Part shown: positions 1 through 10,537 of the stretch, piece after piece
Layout of the letters: every line of letters begins with the position of its first letter
Position numbering within the stretch: the stretch's first letter is position 1
NCBI GenBank assembly: GCA_028824295.1
Contig: JAPPED010000015.1
Coordinates: 1-64,000 of the forward strand
Length of the DNA stretch: 64,000 nucleotides
Source: Rhodospirillales bacterium
GTDB taxonomy: Bacteria > Pseudomonadota > Alphaproteobacteria > TMED109
Reading direction: 5' to 3'
The notes under the pieces: generated by a model
Databases searched by the model: none
What the model saw: only the letters and a program-made list of their open reading frames with translations
Told to the model about the DNA's origin: nothing
Position numbers and translations under genes: made by a program

Positions 1-1
1 T

Positions 2-892
2 CCTCCGTCCTTCGTTTCGGTGCATGACGGGGCTTGTCTTTCGCTGGCCGTCGACTTGGAGCAGCCGCGCGTGCTGACAGGCGGAGACGATGGACGGCTG
101 GTGCGCACCGATACCGACGGCGAGACCACCGAGATTGCAGCCATGGCGGGGCGATGGGTCGAGCCGATTGCCGTCAGCGGGGTATCCGGACTATGCGCTG
201 CGGTCTTCGGCAAGACCGTCTCCCTGTTCGCGCAAGATGGAAGCGCGGTGGGAACGTTCGATCATGCCAACACGGTCGGCGGCCTGGCATTCGACCCGAA
301 GGGACGACGGATCGCCGCCGCGCACTATGGCGGAATCAGCCTCTGGAGGGCGAACCCCAGCACGCAGGATCCGCAACGGCTCAGCTGGGCGGGCTCGCAC
401 CTCAGCCTGACCTGGAGCCCGGACGGGAAATACATCGTCAGCGCAATGCAGGAGAACGAGCTGCATGGTTGGCGGGTCTCCGACGGCGCTGATATGCGGA
501 TGTCTGGCTACCCGACGAAGGTCAAGTCGATGAGCTGGCTGCCGAAGGGACAGTATCTGGCGACCGGTGGAGCGGAGTCCGTCGTTTGTTGGCCTTTCCA
601 GGGCAAGGACGGCCCCATGGGTAAGGCGCCACTCGACCTCGGGTGGGGCTTCGACGGTGCGGTGACGGTGGTGGCCGCCCACCCCCAGCACAACGTGGTC
701 GCCGCCGGATACGAGGACGGTGCCACCATCCTCGTGCAAATCGACCGCGCGCGCCCAGCTCTGGTGAAGCGACCCGGCAACGGCGCTGTGACCGCGCTCG
801 CCTGGTCGGCGGATGGACAGCACCTCGCACTCGGTACCGAGAGCGGCTTTGTCGGTCGAATCAGCGTTGCCGACTGGCGGGCTCCATCTTGA
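2..892 (+). CDS. WD40-repeat protein, 5' end outside window
   Basis: The frame is open from the left edge of the window to the TGA at 890-892, so the true start lies upstream; a GTG at 20 is internal or an alternative start. About 297 codons are visible. They show recurring WD40-type blades with GH/WS-D-like elements: LTGGDDGRLVRT, LAFDPKGRRIAAAHYGGISLW, LTWSPDGKYIVSAMQENELHGW, MSWLPKGQYLATGGAESVVCW and LAWSADGQHLALGTESGFV. About six or seven blades are present, which would nearly close one beta-propeller. WD40 propellers are protein-interaction scaffolds and no catalytic role can be read here. The partner gene is outside the window. Confidence 0.85.
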   Translation, partial: PPSFVSVHDGACLSLAVDLEQPRVLTGGDDGRLVRTDTDGETTEIAAMAGRWVEPIAVSGVSGLCAAVFGKTVSLFAQDGSAVGTFDHANTVGGLAFDPKGRRIAAAHYGGISLWRANPSTQDPQRLSWAGSHLSLTWSPDGKYIVSAMQENELHGWRVSDGADMRMSGYPTKVKSMSWLPKGQYLATGGAESVVCWPFQGKDGPMGKAPLDLGWGFDGAVTVVAAHPQHNVVAAGYEDGATILVQIDRARPALVKRPGNGAVTALAWSADGQHLALGTESGFVGRISVADWRAPS

Positions 893-1513
893 GCGCGAAC
901 CGGGCGCGACCACGGGCTGGCCTTCATCGCGCCGCAGGGGCCCGGTACCGAGTCGGAGGCGTCCGCGCAGGATGTCGCCCGTCTGGTCCAGCAGGGCTGG
1001 GGCCGACGCGGCCTTGGCAGGCCATGGCCGACTATCGCCTAATACCCATTGCGATCACCGGTGGGGCCGATGTTGCTCGGCGCTAAGCCAGGGAGTCCGC
1101 ATGACCGACGCTGCCGCGTCCGTCTTGACGAATGGGGTGCCGCCGTCTCGTGTATCCGTTTCCCCACTGGGTCCATGAAAACCTATCCGAGAATTTTCTC
1201 GCAATGGGTGGTCCAAGTTCCGGGGAGCAGGCCAAACCCGCTTAGCACTAACATTGCGAGTGGACCAATCGATCGGGGCTGACTAGCGGTCCCGAACACG
1301 ACAGCAGGTACTCGATCCGAAACCCTGTACCGCGAGAGAGCGAGGCAGGAATTGCGGTGTCACGTGCCAGATATCTGTCTGACCGACACCGCGATGCCTG
1401 ACCGATCCCCATGACATAATCCTTCCAATACACAACGACACAGGTAGCTAGCCAGGTCATCCAATCCCTCTCCTGGGCACCCCCGAACAGTCAGCATCGG
1501 AAGCGCCATCCCG
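893..1513. other. Intergenic stretch, no supported gene
   Basis: This stretch of about 620 bases separates the WD40 gene from the convergent unknown exported protein. Short open frames exist on both strands, but none has a ribosome binding site, a recognisable domain or the codon pattern of its neighbours. A CIRCE-like half match near 1242-1262 was considered and rejected. Confidence 0.5.
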
Positions 1514-2152
1514 TCAATGGTGGTGCGGGACTTCGACCTCTCCGGCGGCATCGGCTTCCAGATCGTCCGGGAGCGGCGGCATTGGCTCTCCCGCCAGTGC
1601 CAGCTCGACACCACTGTGCACTTGCACGGACAGGCCGGTCGGTGGCTCCGCTTGATCGTGTTCCGCAAACGTCCAGGTCAGGATCCAGGCGTGCGCGTCC
1701 GGAAATACCGTGCGTGCACAGAGCACGTGGTCTCCAAAGCGGGCCAGTGCCCGCAGGTCAGGGACAGCGAATGCAAACGGCGCGCGACCTCGCATCAGCG
1801 CGTCGGCATGGTCCAGCGACAGCAGGAGAACCTTGAGCTGGTCGGTGGCGATCAGGTCGGCGAGGCGCTGCACCGTCCGCGCCCGGGCGACCCGCGCGCT
1901 GGCTTCCGGCAGGTGCTCCTCGAGGAACGCCTGGATTCGCTTGGCCTTGGGATAGCTCTCGGCGTCTGCCCGCGACGCGCCGATCACGAGGTGGCGCTGG
2001 CGGTAGACCTGCCACTGCCGGTAGGGAGTGTGGGCCCTCGCCGGGACGGCCCCGAGGACGCCGGCGAGAAAGGCTCCGAGGAGCGCCCGTCGGGTGGCGC
2101 GCGCTCCTCGGGAGCAAACGGTCTCAGTTCCTGTACTTGTCGAAGACGTCAA
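1514..2152 (-). CDS. Exported protein of unknown function
   Basis: This 212-aa protein has a twin-arginine-like N-terminus (ATRRALLGAFLAGVLGAVPARA, about residues 19-40) with an AxA cleavage site, followed by HTPYRQWQVYRQRHLVIGAS. The mature part has an alpha/beta look similar to periplasmic solute-binding folds (HLVIGAS, LLLSLDHADAL, FAFAVPDLRAL). I cannot assign it to a named family. It ends in a His-rich tail (VPHHH). Its first codon overlaps the 3' end of the formamidase-like gene by 29 bases, so the two are probably co-transcribed and both exported. A start slightly further in is possible. Confidence 0.6.
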   Translation of the reverse strand: MTSSTSTGTETVCSRGARATRRALLGAFLAGVLGAVPARAHTPYRQWQVYRQRHLVIGASRADAESYPKAKRIQAFLEEHLPEASARVARARTVQRLADLIATDQLKVLLLSLDHADALMRGRAPFAFAVPDLRALARFGDHVLCARTVFPDAHAWILTWTFAEHDQAEPPTGLSVQVHSGVELALAGEPMPPLPDDLEADAAGEVEVPHHH

Positions 2153-3392
2153 GGTTCAGGACCGCGGTGACCACGTAGTTCGGCACGTCGACGACCTGCC
2201 CGACTCGGAGGTCGACCGCGACGCTAGCCAGAATGTAGGCCTGTTCGCGCGTCATCCCGTGCTCGGCTTGGATGTAGTCGATCATCTGGATCAGCGCGTG
2301 CCGCGCGGCGAGGGTGAGGTCCTCGCTCAGGTTCTCGAGCGCCCCGATCTTCTCCGATTCGAGGTAGGTCACGTAGATCGGGACCTCGCCGGCCGTCTTG
2401 AGCGGCAGGCCGATCGTCTGGTGGAACCGGGTCGGCTCGATGTCGCGGATCTCGTCGTTGCCGGAGACCTGCGGTGCCACCATGCCGGCGGCCCCACCTT
2501 CGATGATGCTGGTCCGGACCGTCACCACGGCGCCGATCTCGATCGCCGTGCCGGAGACCTCGCCGTCGCCCTGGGCGTAGTGCACGTCACCGATGAACAG
2601 GCCGCAGCCGTCCACGTAGCAGGGGAAGATCATCGTCGTGCCGACCTGCGTCTGCTGGACGTCCATGTTGCCGCCGTTCTCGCGGGGCGGGATGGTCCGG
2701 AGACAGTCGCCGCTGTGGCTTCCCTCCGGTCCGCACACCGCGGCCGGCAGGCCGCCGATGGGCTGGGGTGCGAGCGCGATGCCGCCGGCCTCGGCGAGCG
2801 CCGCCTCGCGGGCCTTCCAGGCCTGGACCTCGGGCTCGCCCGGCAGCACGCCAATCGAGCCGGGGAACGCCTCGTAGGGCACCGTGATGCCCGGCATCTG
2901 GTCGGACACCGCGCCCCGCGGGGTGAGCTTCCAGTTCACGATGTAGGACTCGGTGTAAAGGTCGCGCAGGAACCCGAAACCGGGGACGATCAGCGTGTAG
3001 CCGTACTGGTCGGGGTCGATCGCCAGCAGCTCCACCGCGAGAGCGTCGCCCCGCTTGGCCCCGTTGATGTGCACGGGTCCGGTCATCGGGTGCACGAGGT
3101 TGAGGTCGAGCGCGGCCATGTCGTCGGCGATCGAGTCCAGGGTCAGGTCGGAATCGAGCGCGTCACGGGTGCCCATCGTGATGATGTCGCCCGGGTTCGC
3201 ATGGGCCACCGGCGGGATCGCCGGGTGCAGACGATTCATGCAGCTCGGGTCGTCGGCGCAGTGGTCGCCCTGCTTGGCGATCACGACCTCCGTCGCCCAT
3301 TGGGAATCGGTGGTGTCGGCTCGGGCCGTGAAGGCGGCGGCGAGCGCGGCGGTAAGGATGAACGGGAGCAAGGCCCGGAATATCGTTGGCAA
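2124..3392 (-). CDS. Exported acetamidase/formamidase family protein
   Basis: This 422-aa protein belongs to the FmdA/AmdA family, which hydrolyses formamide or short amides to ammonia and the acid. Family hallmarks visible are HPAIPPVAHANPGD, TGPVHINGAKRGDAL, GYTLIVPGFGFL, RENGGNMD, GDVHYAQGDGEVSGTAIE and the C-terminal DLRVGQVVDVPN. Residues 1-25 form a clear signal peptide (LLPFILTAALAAAFTARA). This places the enzyme in the periplasm, whereas well-known FmdA/AmdA enzymes are cytoplasmic. It is followed by an unknown exported protein overlapping by 29 bases. The amide substrate cannot be read from sequence. Confidence 0.9.
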   Translation of the reverse strand: MPTIFRALLPFILTAALAAAFTARADTTDSQWATEVVIAKQGDHCADDPSCMNRLHPAIPPVAHANPGDIITMGTRDALDSDLTLDSIADDMAALDLNLVHPMTGPVHINGAKRGDALAVELLAIDPDQYGYTLIVPGFGFLRDLYTESYIVNWKLTPRGAVSDQMPGITVPYEAFPGSIGVLPGEPEVQAWKAREAALAEAGGIALAPQPIGGLPAAVCGPEGSHSGDCLRTIPPRENGGNMDVQQTQVGTTMIFPCYVDGCGLFIGDVHYAQGDGEVSGTAIEIGAVVTVRTSIIEGGAAGMVAPQVSGNDEIRDIEPTRFHQTIGLPLKTAGEVPIYVTYLESEKIGALENLSEDLTLAARHALIQMIDYIQAEHGMTREQAYILASVAVDLRVGQVVDVPNYVVTAVLNLDVFDKYRN

Positions 3393-3583
3393 TTCAGCCT
3401 CCTCGACGCCGCAAGGGCGGCGCAGTCAGGGTCCCGCAACGCTCAAGGCATGAGGGTGGCCGAACTTTCGCACCCGCATCACGCGGGCCAGACATGCACC
3501 CGCCAGGCGCCCAGCGACGGGCCCGGCATACTCGCACCCGACCGTTGCAATGTCAGACATTAGCACAGCCGAGCATGCAATAG

Positions 3584-3601
3584 TTGACTCAATTGGTCTA
3601 A
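3584..3601. promoter_or_regulatory. Candidate Rrf2-type operator upstream of the SUF operon
   Basis: The sequence TTGACT-caatt-GGTCTAA lies 48 bases before the chosen ATG of the Rrf2 regulator. Its halves resemble the TTGAC/GGTCAA arms of IscR/SufR-type operators, with one extra base in the right arm and a CAATTG centre. Autoregulation is the usual arrangement for Rrf2 regulators of Fe-S operons. This is inference from pattern and position. Confidence 0.4.
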
Positions 3602-3648
3602 ATTACTAAGTGTTGCTTGTCGACCTACCGGACGGGGAGGAGGATCCC

Positions 3649-4103
3649 ATGCTCCGTGTCAGTCGGCTCGCGGACTACGCCGTTCTGCTAGCAGGGCGTA
3701 TGGCCCGCGAGCCTGCACGCACATTCACCGCTGCCGCGCTGGCCCGGGACATGCATCTCCCGGCGCCCACTGTCACCAAGGTACTGGCGGCGCTCACGCG
3801 TGCCGGCCTGGTGGAATCGCAGCGCGGCCCGGGCGGCGGCTACCGCAGTGCGCACGCCGCGCCCGACATCTCGGTCGGTGCCGTGATCGCCGCGATCGAC
3901 GGCCCCGTTGCGCTCACCATCTGTGCGGAGGGGGGCGACGCCTGTGACCTCATGGAGATCTGTCCGTCCGCGGCCAACTGGCAGCGCATCAACGAGGCAG
4001 TCCGTTCCACCCTTGAAGGCATTTCGCTGGAGGAACTGACTGGCGGCGGTGCGGGCTTCCCGCTGCCCGCCGCCCCTGTCGCCGCCGTGCCGGAGATGGC
4101 CTC

Positions 4104-4107
<4 letters not shown>
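3649..4107 (+). CDS. Rrf2-family Fe-S regulator of the SUF operon
   Basis: This 152-aa Rrf2 protein has an N-terminal winged helix with the family motif RGPGGGYR (about residues 59-66). Three cysteines, C92, C99 and C105 ([15 protein letters not shown]), are spaced as in cluster-binding Rrf2 regulators. The ATG at 3649 was chosen because GGGGAGGAGG precedes it closely; an upstream GTG at 3610 would add 13 unsupported residues. The stop overlaps the GTG start of sufB (GTGA), so regulator and operon are translationally coupled. By homology with IscR/SufR-type proteins it probably senses Fe-S status and represses the operon. Confidence 0.92.
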
Positions 4108-5578
<1,471 letters not shown>

Positions 5579-5582
<4 letters not shown>

Positions 5583-6334
5583 GCGAACCACTTCTCTCGA
5601 TTCGCAACCTTCGGGCCAGTGTCGACGACAAGGAGGTGCTGAAGGGCATCGACCTGACCGTCGCGGCCGGCGAGGTCGCCGCCATCATGGGGCCGAACGG
5701 GTCGGGCAAGTCGACCCTGTCGAACGTGCTGGCGGGCCGGGACGGCTACGAGGTCACCGACGGCGAGGTGCGCTACGACGGGCAGGACCTCCTCGCGATG
5801 CAGCCCGAGGAGCGCGCAGCCACCGGCGTGTTCATGGCGTTCCAGTACCCGGTCGAGATCCCGGGCGTCGTCAATGCCACCTTCACCCGCACCGCGCTCA
5901 ATGCCCAGCGCAAGGCGCGGGGCGAATCCGCGATCGATGCGATCGATTTCCTGAAGCGCGCCCGCGCGACCCTGGGCCGGCTCGAGATGAACGAGGACTT
6001 TCTCCGGCGCGACGTCAACGCCGGCTTCTCGGGCGGGGAAAAGAAGCGGAACGAGATTTTCCAGATGGCCATGCTGGAGCCCCGGCTCGCAATCCTCGAC
6101 GAGACGGATTCCGGCCTCGACATCGACGCCCTCCGGATCGTGGCGACGGGGGTCAACGCCATGCGCAACCCCGAGCGCACCCTGGTCGTCATCACGCACT
6201 ACCAGCGGCTGCTCGAGTACGTCGTGCCGGATTCGGTGCACGTCCTGGCCGACGGGCGGATCGCCCGCTCGGGTGACCGCGAACTCGCATTGGAACTGGA
6301 ACGGGCCGGCTATGCGGCCTTCCAGCCGGCCTGA
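5579..6334 (+). CDS. sufC: Fe-S assembly ATPase SufC
   Basis: This 251-aa ABC-type ATPase powers SufBCD. It has Walker [10 protein letters not shown] (about residue 38), the SufC-specific signature [11 protein letters not shown], and Walker [21 protein letters not shown] is characteristic of SufC. An ATGA overlap joins it to sufB, and sufD starts four bases after its stop. SufC has no membrane segments and works in the cytosol rather than in transport. Confidence 0.97.
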
Positions 6335-6338
6335 CACC

Positions 6339-7691
6339 ATGACCGACGCATGGCTGGCAGGACAGCGAACGGCGTTTGCCGCCTGCCGTGACGCGCTGCC
6401 CGGCTCAGGCACACCCTGGGTCGACGCACTTCGTGCCGAGGCCTTCCGCCAGTTCGAGGAAGACGGCCCGCCGACTGCGAGGATCGAGGAATGGCGGTCC
6501 GGGCCGACGGCGGCCCTCACCGGCCAGATCTTTGCGCCCGCGGCGCCGGACGGCGCGCGAGCGGCAGCGGTGCCGGCGCCGTCCCTCGAGGGTCCGCGTC
6601 ATCGGCTGGTGTTCGTGGACGGCCGGTTCAGCCTCGATCATTCCGATGCGGGTGAGCCGCCGAAGGGGGTTCGTCTCACCACGCTGGGCGCACTGCTGGC
6701 GGAGAATCCGCAGGCGGCCCGCGACCTCATCGGCGACCCCGACGCGTTCGCCGAGGAGCGGCTGTCGCACATCACCGACCGCCGCCCCCAGGCACTGGTG
6801 GCGCTGAACACGGCGCTCGCGTCCGACGGGGCCGTCCTGCTGATCGATGACGGTGTCGCGCTTGCCCATCCGCTCGAGGTCGTGCACGTCGCCCGCGACA
6901 CCGAGGAACCGCGAGCCCATCACCTTCGCACCCTGATTGCGCTTGGCGCCGGTGCCCGGGCGCACGTGGTCGAGGTTCATGCGGGCGGGAGCGCCAGCGT
7001 CTGGACCAACCACGTCACCGACATCGCGATCGGCGCCGGCGCGCGCCTCGAGCACGTCCGGGCCGACGCGGGATCCGCGACCGCCGTGCACGTCAACGTT
7101 GCCCACGCCCGCCTGCGGGCCGGCGCCGCCTATGCCGGATTCGTGCTGGCCGCAACCGATGGCGCCGTCCGGACCGAGACGCGTCTTGCGCTCGAGGAGC
7201 CGGGCGCCGACGGGGAGGTCAACGGCGTCTGCCTGGCAAGGGAGTCAGGCCACATCGACGCGTTGACCCGCCTCGATCACCACGCCTGCGAGGGGGCGAG
7301 CCGGCAGCTCTGGCGGGGCATCTTCGCCGACACGGCACGCGGCGCCTTCCAGGGGCGGATCCGGGTGCTCCCGGATGCCTCGGGCACCAACGCGGCGCTC
7401 GACAACCGCAACCTGCTCCTGAGCACCGGCGCCCGTGCCGAAAGCAAGCCGGAGTTGGAGATCCTCACCGACGACGTGGCGTGCAGCCACGCCTCCGCGA
7501 CCGGCGAACTCGACGCCGACGCGCTGTTCTACCTCCGCTCCCGCGGCCTGTCCGAGCAGCTGGCGCGGGCCCTGCTGATGGAGGCCTTCGCCGGCGCCGT
7601 GGCCGACCGCATCGCCCACGAGGGGATGCGCGAGTTCATCCGGCGCCTGGTCGACGACCAACTGCACGCACTGGGGAGTGCCGCATCATGA
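6339..7691 (+). CDS. sufD: Fe-S assembly protein SufD
   Basis: This is a 450-aa SufD. The C-terminal beta-helix and helical segment are well conserved: GIFADTARGAFQGRIRVLPDASGTNA, NLLLSTGARAESKPELEILTDDVACSHASATGELD and FYLRSRGLSEQLARALLMEAF. The conserved CSHA..G.LD stretch matches the SufD partner face. I chose the ATG at 6339, four bases after the sufC stop, over a frame extension starting inside sufC. The stop overlaps the sufS ATG (ATGA). SufD pairs with SufB in the SufBC2D complex. Confidence 0.95.
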   Translation: MTDAWLAGQRTAFAACRDALPGSGTPWVDALRAEAFRQFEEDGPPTARIEEWRSGPTAALTGQIFAPAAPDGARAAAVPAPSLEGPRHRLVFVDGRFSLDHSDAGEPPKGVRLTTLGALLAENPQAARDLIGDPDAFAEERLSHITDRRPQALVALNTALASDGAVLLIDDGVALAHPLEVVHVARDTEEPRAHHLRTLIALGAGARAHVVEVHAGGSASVWTNHVTDIAIGAGARLEHVRADAGSATAVHVNVAHARLRAGAAYAGFVLAATDGAVRTETRLALEEPGADGEVNGVCLARESGHIDALTRLDHHACEGASRQLWRGIFADTARGAFQGRIRVLPDASGTNAALDNRNLLLSTGARAESKPELEILTDDVACSHASATGELDADALFYLRSRGLSEQLARALLMEAFAGAVADRIAHEGMREFIRRLVDDQLHALGSAAS

Positions 7692-8932
7692 ACGCGCCCG
7701 CGGGCCAGAACCCCGAAATCCTCGCCGCACGGGACGATTTCCCATTGCTGGCGCGCCCGATGCACGGCCGCCCGCTCGCGTTCCTCGACAGCGCCGCGAG
7801 CGCCCAGAAGCCCCGCGCGGTGCTGGACGGACTCCGGGACTTCTACGAGTCCGAGTACGCCAACGTGCACCGGGGGGTCTACCTGCTCTCGGCGCAGGCG
7901 ACCGACCGGTATGAGGCCGCGCGCGAGACCGTGCGCCATTTCCTCAACGCCGGCCGGCCCGAGGAGATCGTGTTCACCCGGGGTGCGACCGAGGCGATCA
8001 ACCTGGTGGCCGAGACGCTCGGCCGGAGCGGCCGCCTCGAGCCGGACGACGAGATCGTGCTCACGGTGCTCGAACACCACTCCAACATCGTGCCGTGGCA
8101 ACTGATGCGCGATGCGACCGGCGTGCGAATTCGCGCGGCTGCCGCCGACCAGGACGGGAACGTTGACGTCGAGGCGGTCTTCCGGGAGGTGACCGACCGG
8201 ACCCGGCTCATCGCGTTTTCGCACGTCTCCAACACCACCGGCACCGTGCTCCCGGCCCGCGAGATCTGCCACCGTGCCCGTGAACGGGGAATCCTCACGC
8301 TGATCGACGGCTGCCAGGCCGTCCCGCACGCGGCCGTCGACGTGCAGGACCTCGCCTGCGACTTCTACACGTTCTCGGGCCACAAGCTCTACGGGCCTTC
8401 CGGGATCGGCGCACTCTACGGACGGCTCGACCTGCTGACGTCCCTGCCGCCCTGGCAGGGCGGCGGTTCCATGATCGAGGAAGTGACGTTCGAGCGGACG
8501 ACGTATGCACCGCCGCCGGCGCGCTACGAGGCCGGCACACCGAACATCGCAGGTGCGGTCGGGCTGGCCGCCGCCATCGACTACGTGCAGCGTTTCGGGA
8601 GCGAGAACATCCAGCGCCACGAGAGTGCCGTGCTGAAGTACGGGGTCGACCGCCTGCAGGCATTCGACAGCGTGCGCCTGATCGGCACGCCCCGCCATCG
8701 AGCCGGTTCGATTTCGTTCGTGATGGATGACGTGCACCCCCACGACGTGGGGACCGTGCTCGACCGGGAAGGGGTTGCCGTCCGGGTCGGGCATCACTGC
8801 GCACAGCCCGCGATGCGCCACTTCGACGTGCCCGCGACCATTCGTGCCTCGCTCGGCATCTACACGCACGCTTCGGACTTCGACGCCCTGGTCGAAGGTC
8901 TCGGCAAGGCAAAGGAGCTGTTCCAGTTGTGA
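7688..8932 (+). CDS. sufS: Cysteine desulfurase SufS
   Basis: This 414-aa PLP enzyme removes sulfur from L-cysteine for cluster assembly. The PLP lysine is K233 in FSGHKLYGP. The catalytic cysteine is C371 in RVGHHCAQP, the group II (SufS) form of the motif. Other family segments are FLDSAASAQKP, TRGATEAINLVA and EHHSNIVPWQ. The start overlaps the sufD stop, and the stop overlaps the GTG start of the SufU-like gene. In group II enzymes the persulfide is normally passed to SufU or SufE; here the next gene is SufU-like. Confidence 0.97.
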   Translation: MNAPAGQNPEILAARDDFPLLARPMHGRPLAFLDSAASAQKPRAVLDGLRDFYESEYANVHRGVYLLSAQATDRYEAARETVRHFLNAGRPEEIVFTRGATEAINLVAETLGRSGRLEPDDEIVLTVLEHHSNIVPWQLMRDATGVRIRAAAADQDGNVDVEAVFREVTDRTRLIAFSHVSNTTGTVLPAREICHRARERGILTLIDGCQAVPHAAVDVQDLACDFYTFSGHKLYGPSGIGALYGRLDLLTSLPPWQGGGSMIEEVTFERTTYAPPPARYEAGTPNIAGAVGLAAAIDYVQRFGSENIQRHESAVLKYGVDRLQAFDSVRLIGTPRHRAGSISFVMDDVHPHDVGTVLDREGVAVRVGHHCAQPAMRHFDVPATIRASLGIYTHASDFDALVEGLGKAKELFQL

Positions 8933-9372
8933 TCGACCTTCGCGACCTCTACCAGGAAGTCATCCTCGACCACAGCCGAAACCCGCGGAACGCCGGGCGG
9001 CTGGCGGAGCCGAGCGGCACAGCCAAGGGACACAATCCCCTCTGCGGCGACTTGATCACGCTTGATGTCCTGGTCGAGGACGGAGTGGTCCGCGACGTGT
9101 CGTTCGACGCCCGGGGGTGCGCGATCTCCGTGGCCACGGCCTCCATCATGTCGGACATGCTGAAAGGCAAGACCCTCGAGGAGACGCACGACCTCTTCCG
9201 CCGGTTCCAGGAGATGCTGACCGGTCCGGATGCCGAGGCCGAGGGTCTCGACAAGCTCGAGGTGCTGGCCGGCGTGCGCGAGTTTCCCATGCGGGTGAAG
9301 TGCGCCACGCTGCCGTTCCATACGTTGCGTGCTGCGCTTGACAACGAGCCGGGAACGGTCCAGACGGAATAG
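8929..9372 (+). CDS. sufU: SufU-like Fe-S assembly protein
   Basis: This 147-aa member of the NifU/IscU-fold SUF family has the three conserved cysteines C39 (NPLCGD), C64 (GCAIS) and C125 (VKCATLPFHTL). It also carries the insertion between the second and third cysteine that separates SufU from IscU. SufU proteins act as zinc-dependent sulfur acceptors for SufS or as scaffolds. The GTG start overlaps the sufS stop (GTGA). No SufE homologue is present in the operon, so this gene probably fills the sulfur-transfer role. Confidence 0.93.
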   Translation: MIDLRDLYQEVILDHSRNPRNAGRLAEPSGTAKGHNPLCGDLITLDVLVEDGVVRDVSFDARGCAISVATASIMSDMLKGKTLEETHDLFRRFQEMLTGPDAEAEGLDKLEVLAGVREFPMRVKCATLPFHTLRAALDNEPGTVQTE

Positions 9373-9374
9373 CC

Positions 9375-9734
9375 ATGACCGATTTCGACCCGCCGCCACA
9401 GCCCGGCACCGTCACTCCTGACGAACACGCGGAGGCGCTTCGACCGGCTGTCGTGGCCGCCATAGGTACCGTTTACGACCCGGAGATTCCGGTCAGCATC
9501 TGGGAACTCGGGCTCGTGTACGACATCGCCATCCGGAACGGCCGCGACGTCGATGTCACGATGACGCTGACGACGCCGCACTGTCCGGAAGCCCAGTACA
9601 TTCCGGGGCGCGTCGAGGAGGCCGTTCGGGAAGTCTCGGGCGTGGGTGACGTGAGGGTTGATATCGTCTGGGAACCGCCGTGGACGCCCGACCGGATGAG
9701 CGAGGCCGCGCGCCTTGAGCTAGGCTATTTCTAG
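9375..9734 (+). CDS. sufT: SufT / MIP18 (DUF59) family Fe-S protein
   Basis: This 119-aa protein carries the MIP18/DUF59 domain: IGTVYDPEIPVSIWELGLVYDIAI, then VTMTLTTPHCPEAQYIPGRVEEAV and VDIVWEPPWTPDRMSEAARLELG. The last stretch is typical of SufT proteins in SUF operons. C74 or thereabouts, in TPHCPEA, is the family's conserved cysteine. It starts two bases after the sufU stop. SufT proteins help deliver or mature Fe-S clusters. Confidence 0.93.
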   Translation: MTDFDPPPQPGTVTPDEHAEALRPAVVAAIGTVYDPEIPVSIWELGLVYDIAIRNGRDVDVTMTLTTPHCPEAQYIPGRVEEAVREVSGVGDVRVDIVWEPPWTPDRMSEAARLELGYF

Positions 9735-9744
9735 AGGGACCGTG

Positions 9745-10107
9745 ATGACCAACGCGCCGAAGCTCCTGACACTGACCGACGTCGCCGCCGAGCGGGCCCG
9801 GGCCATGATTGCCGCCCGGGGAGCGGCCACGCAGGGGCTCCGCATCGCCCTCAAGACCGGCGGCTGCTCCGGCATGGCCTACGACGTCGAGTACGCGGAC
9901 GAGGCGCGCCCGACCGACGAGGTGGTCGAGGACCGAGGGATCAAGGTGTTCATCGATCCCGCAGCGGTACTGTTTCTTGCCGGCAGCCGGATCGGCTGGG
10001 AAGAAAGCATCCTGCAGTCGCGGTTCACGTTCGAGAATCCGAACGAGGTTGCTCGGTGCGGGTGCGGCGAATCGGTGTCCTTTGGAGGTCTTGGCGGGCA
10101 AGGCTGA
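9745..10107 (+). CDS. sufA: A-type Fe-S carrier (SufA/IscA/ErpA family)
   Basis: This 120-aa A-type carrier has the three family cysteines: CSGMAYD (about C41) and CGCGES near the C-terminus. It receives clusters from SufBCD and hands them to target proteins. The ATG at 9745 is preferred to the adjacent GTG at 9742 because AGAGGGA is then better spaced. It is the last gene of the SUF operon. Confidence 0.95.
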   Translation: MTNAPKLLTLTDVAAERARAMIAARGAATQGLRIALKTGGCSGMAYDVEYADEARPTDEVVEDRGIKVFIDPAAVLFLAGSRIGWEESILQSRFTFENPNEVARCGCGESVSFGGLGGQG

Positions 10108-10537
10108 GGCCGCGTTCCGCTGTCCCGGTTTGGTCTTTCGACGGTTGCAGGCGCACATAGCGTAGCGCCCGGCGGCAGGCATCAGCGCGGGGCGATGATC
10201 TCCCCTACAAAGCGCTCCCTCCCGACAGGGCGTTCGGGTGCAGCGGTCCGTTGGCGGTTCCACGACCTTGGTCTCGATCGAAGCCTCGTGGCGGAGCCCA
10301 TCACCGGAGGATTGCCAACGGTGTGGCGCCGCTGCGCCGGTGAGGATGTATCCGTTTGGGTTGCGCTGATTTCTCCAGTGGACAGGAGTGTCTGCAGCAC
10401 GACGCTCGGTGCGGCCTGAAGCAATAGTTCCGGGCGCGGTTGCGGGTCCGGGAGAACTGCCCCCAAGCCAACCGCCCACACCGTGGCTCGTGTTGCGGCG
10501 CTTGACGGAAAGCCCGTAATTATGGGAATATGTGCTC
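10108..10537. other. Intergenic stretch between SUF operon and VapBC
   Basis: These 430 bases hold no convincing gene. Open frames on both strands lack domain similarity and ribosome binding sites. A short AT-rich patch (aattatgggaatatg, about 10517-10531) just before the antitoxin ATG may hold its promoter or operator. Confidence 0.4.

Noticed and set aside
1242-1262. CIRCE-like TTAGCACT...GAGTG
   Set aside because: The spacing is two bases short, the right arm stops matching after GAGTG, and no heat-shock gene is near.
2028-3563. 511-codon open frame opposite the formamidase gene
   Set aside because: Antisense shadow caused by high GC; Arg/Gly/His-rich translation with no domain.
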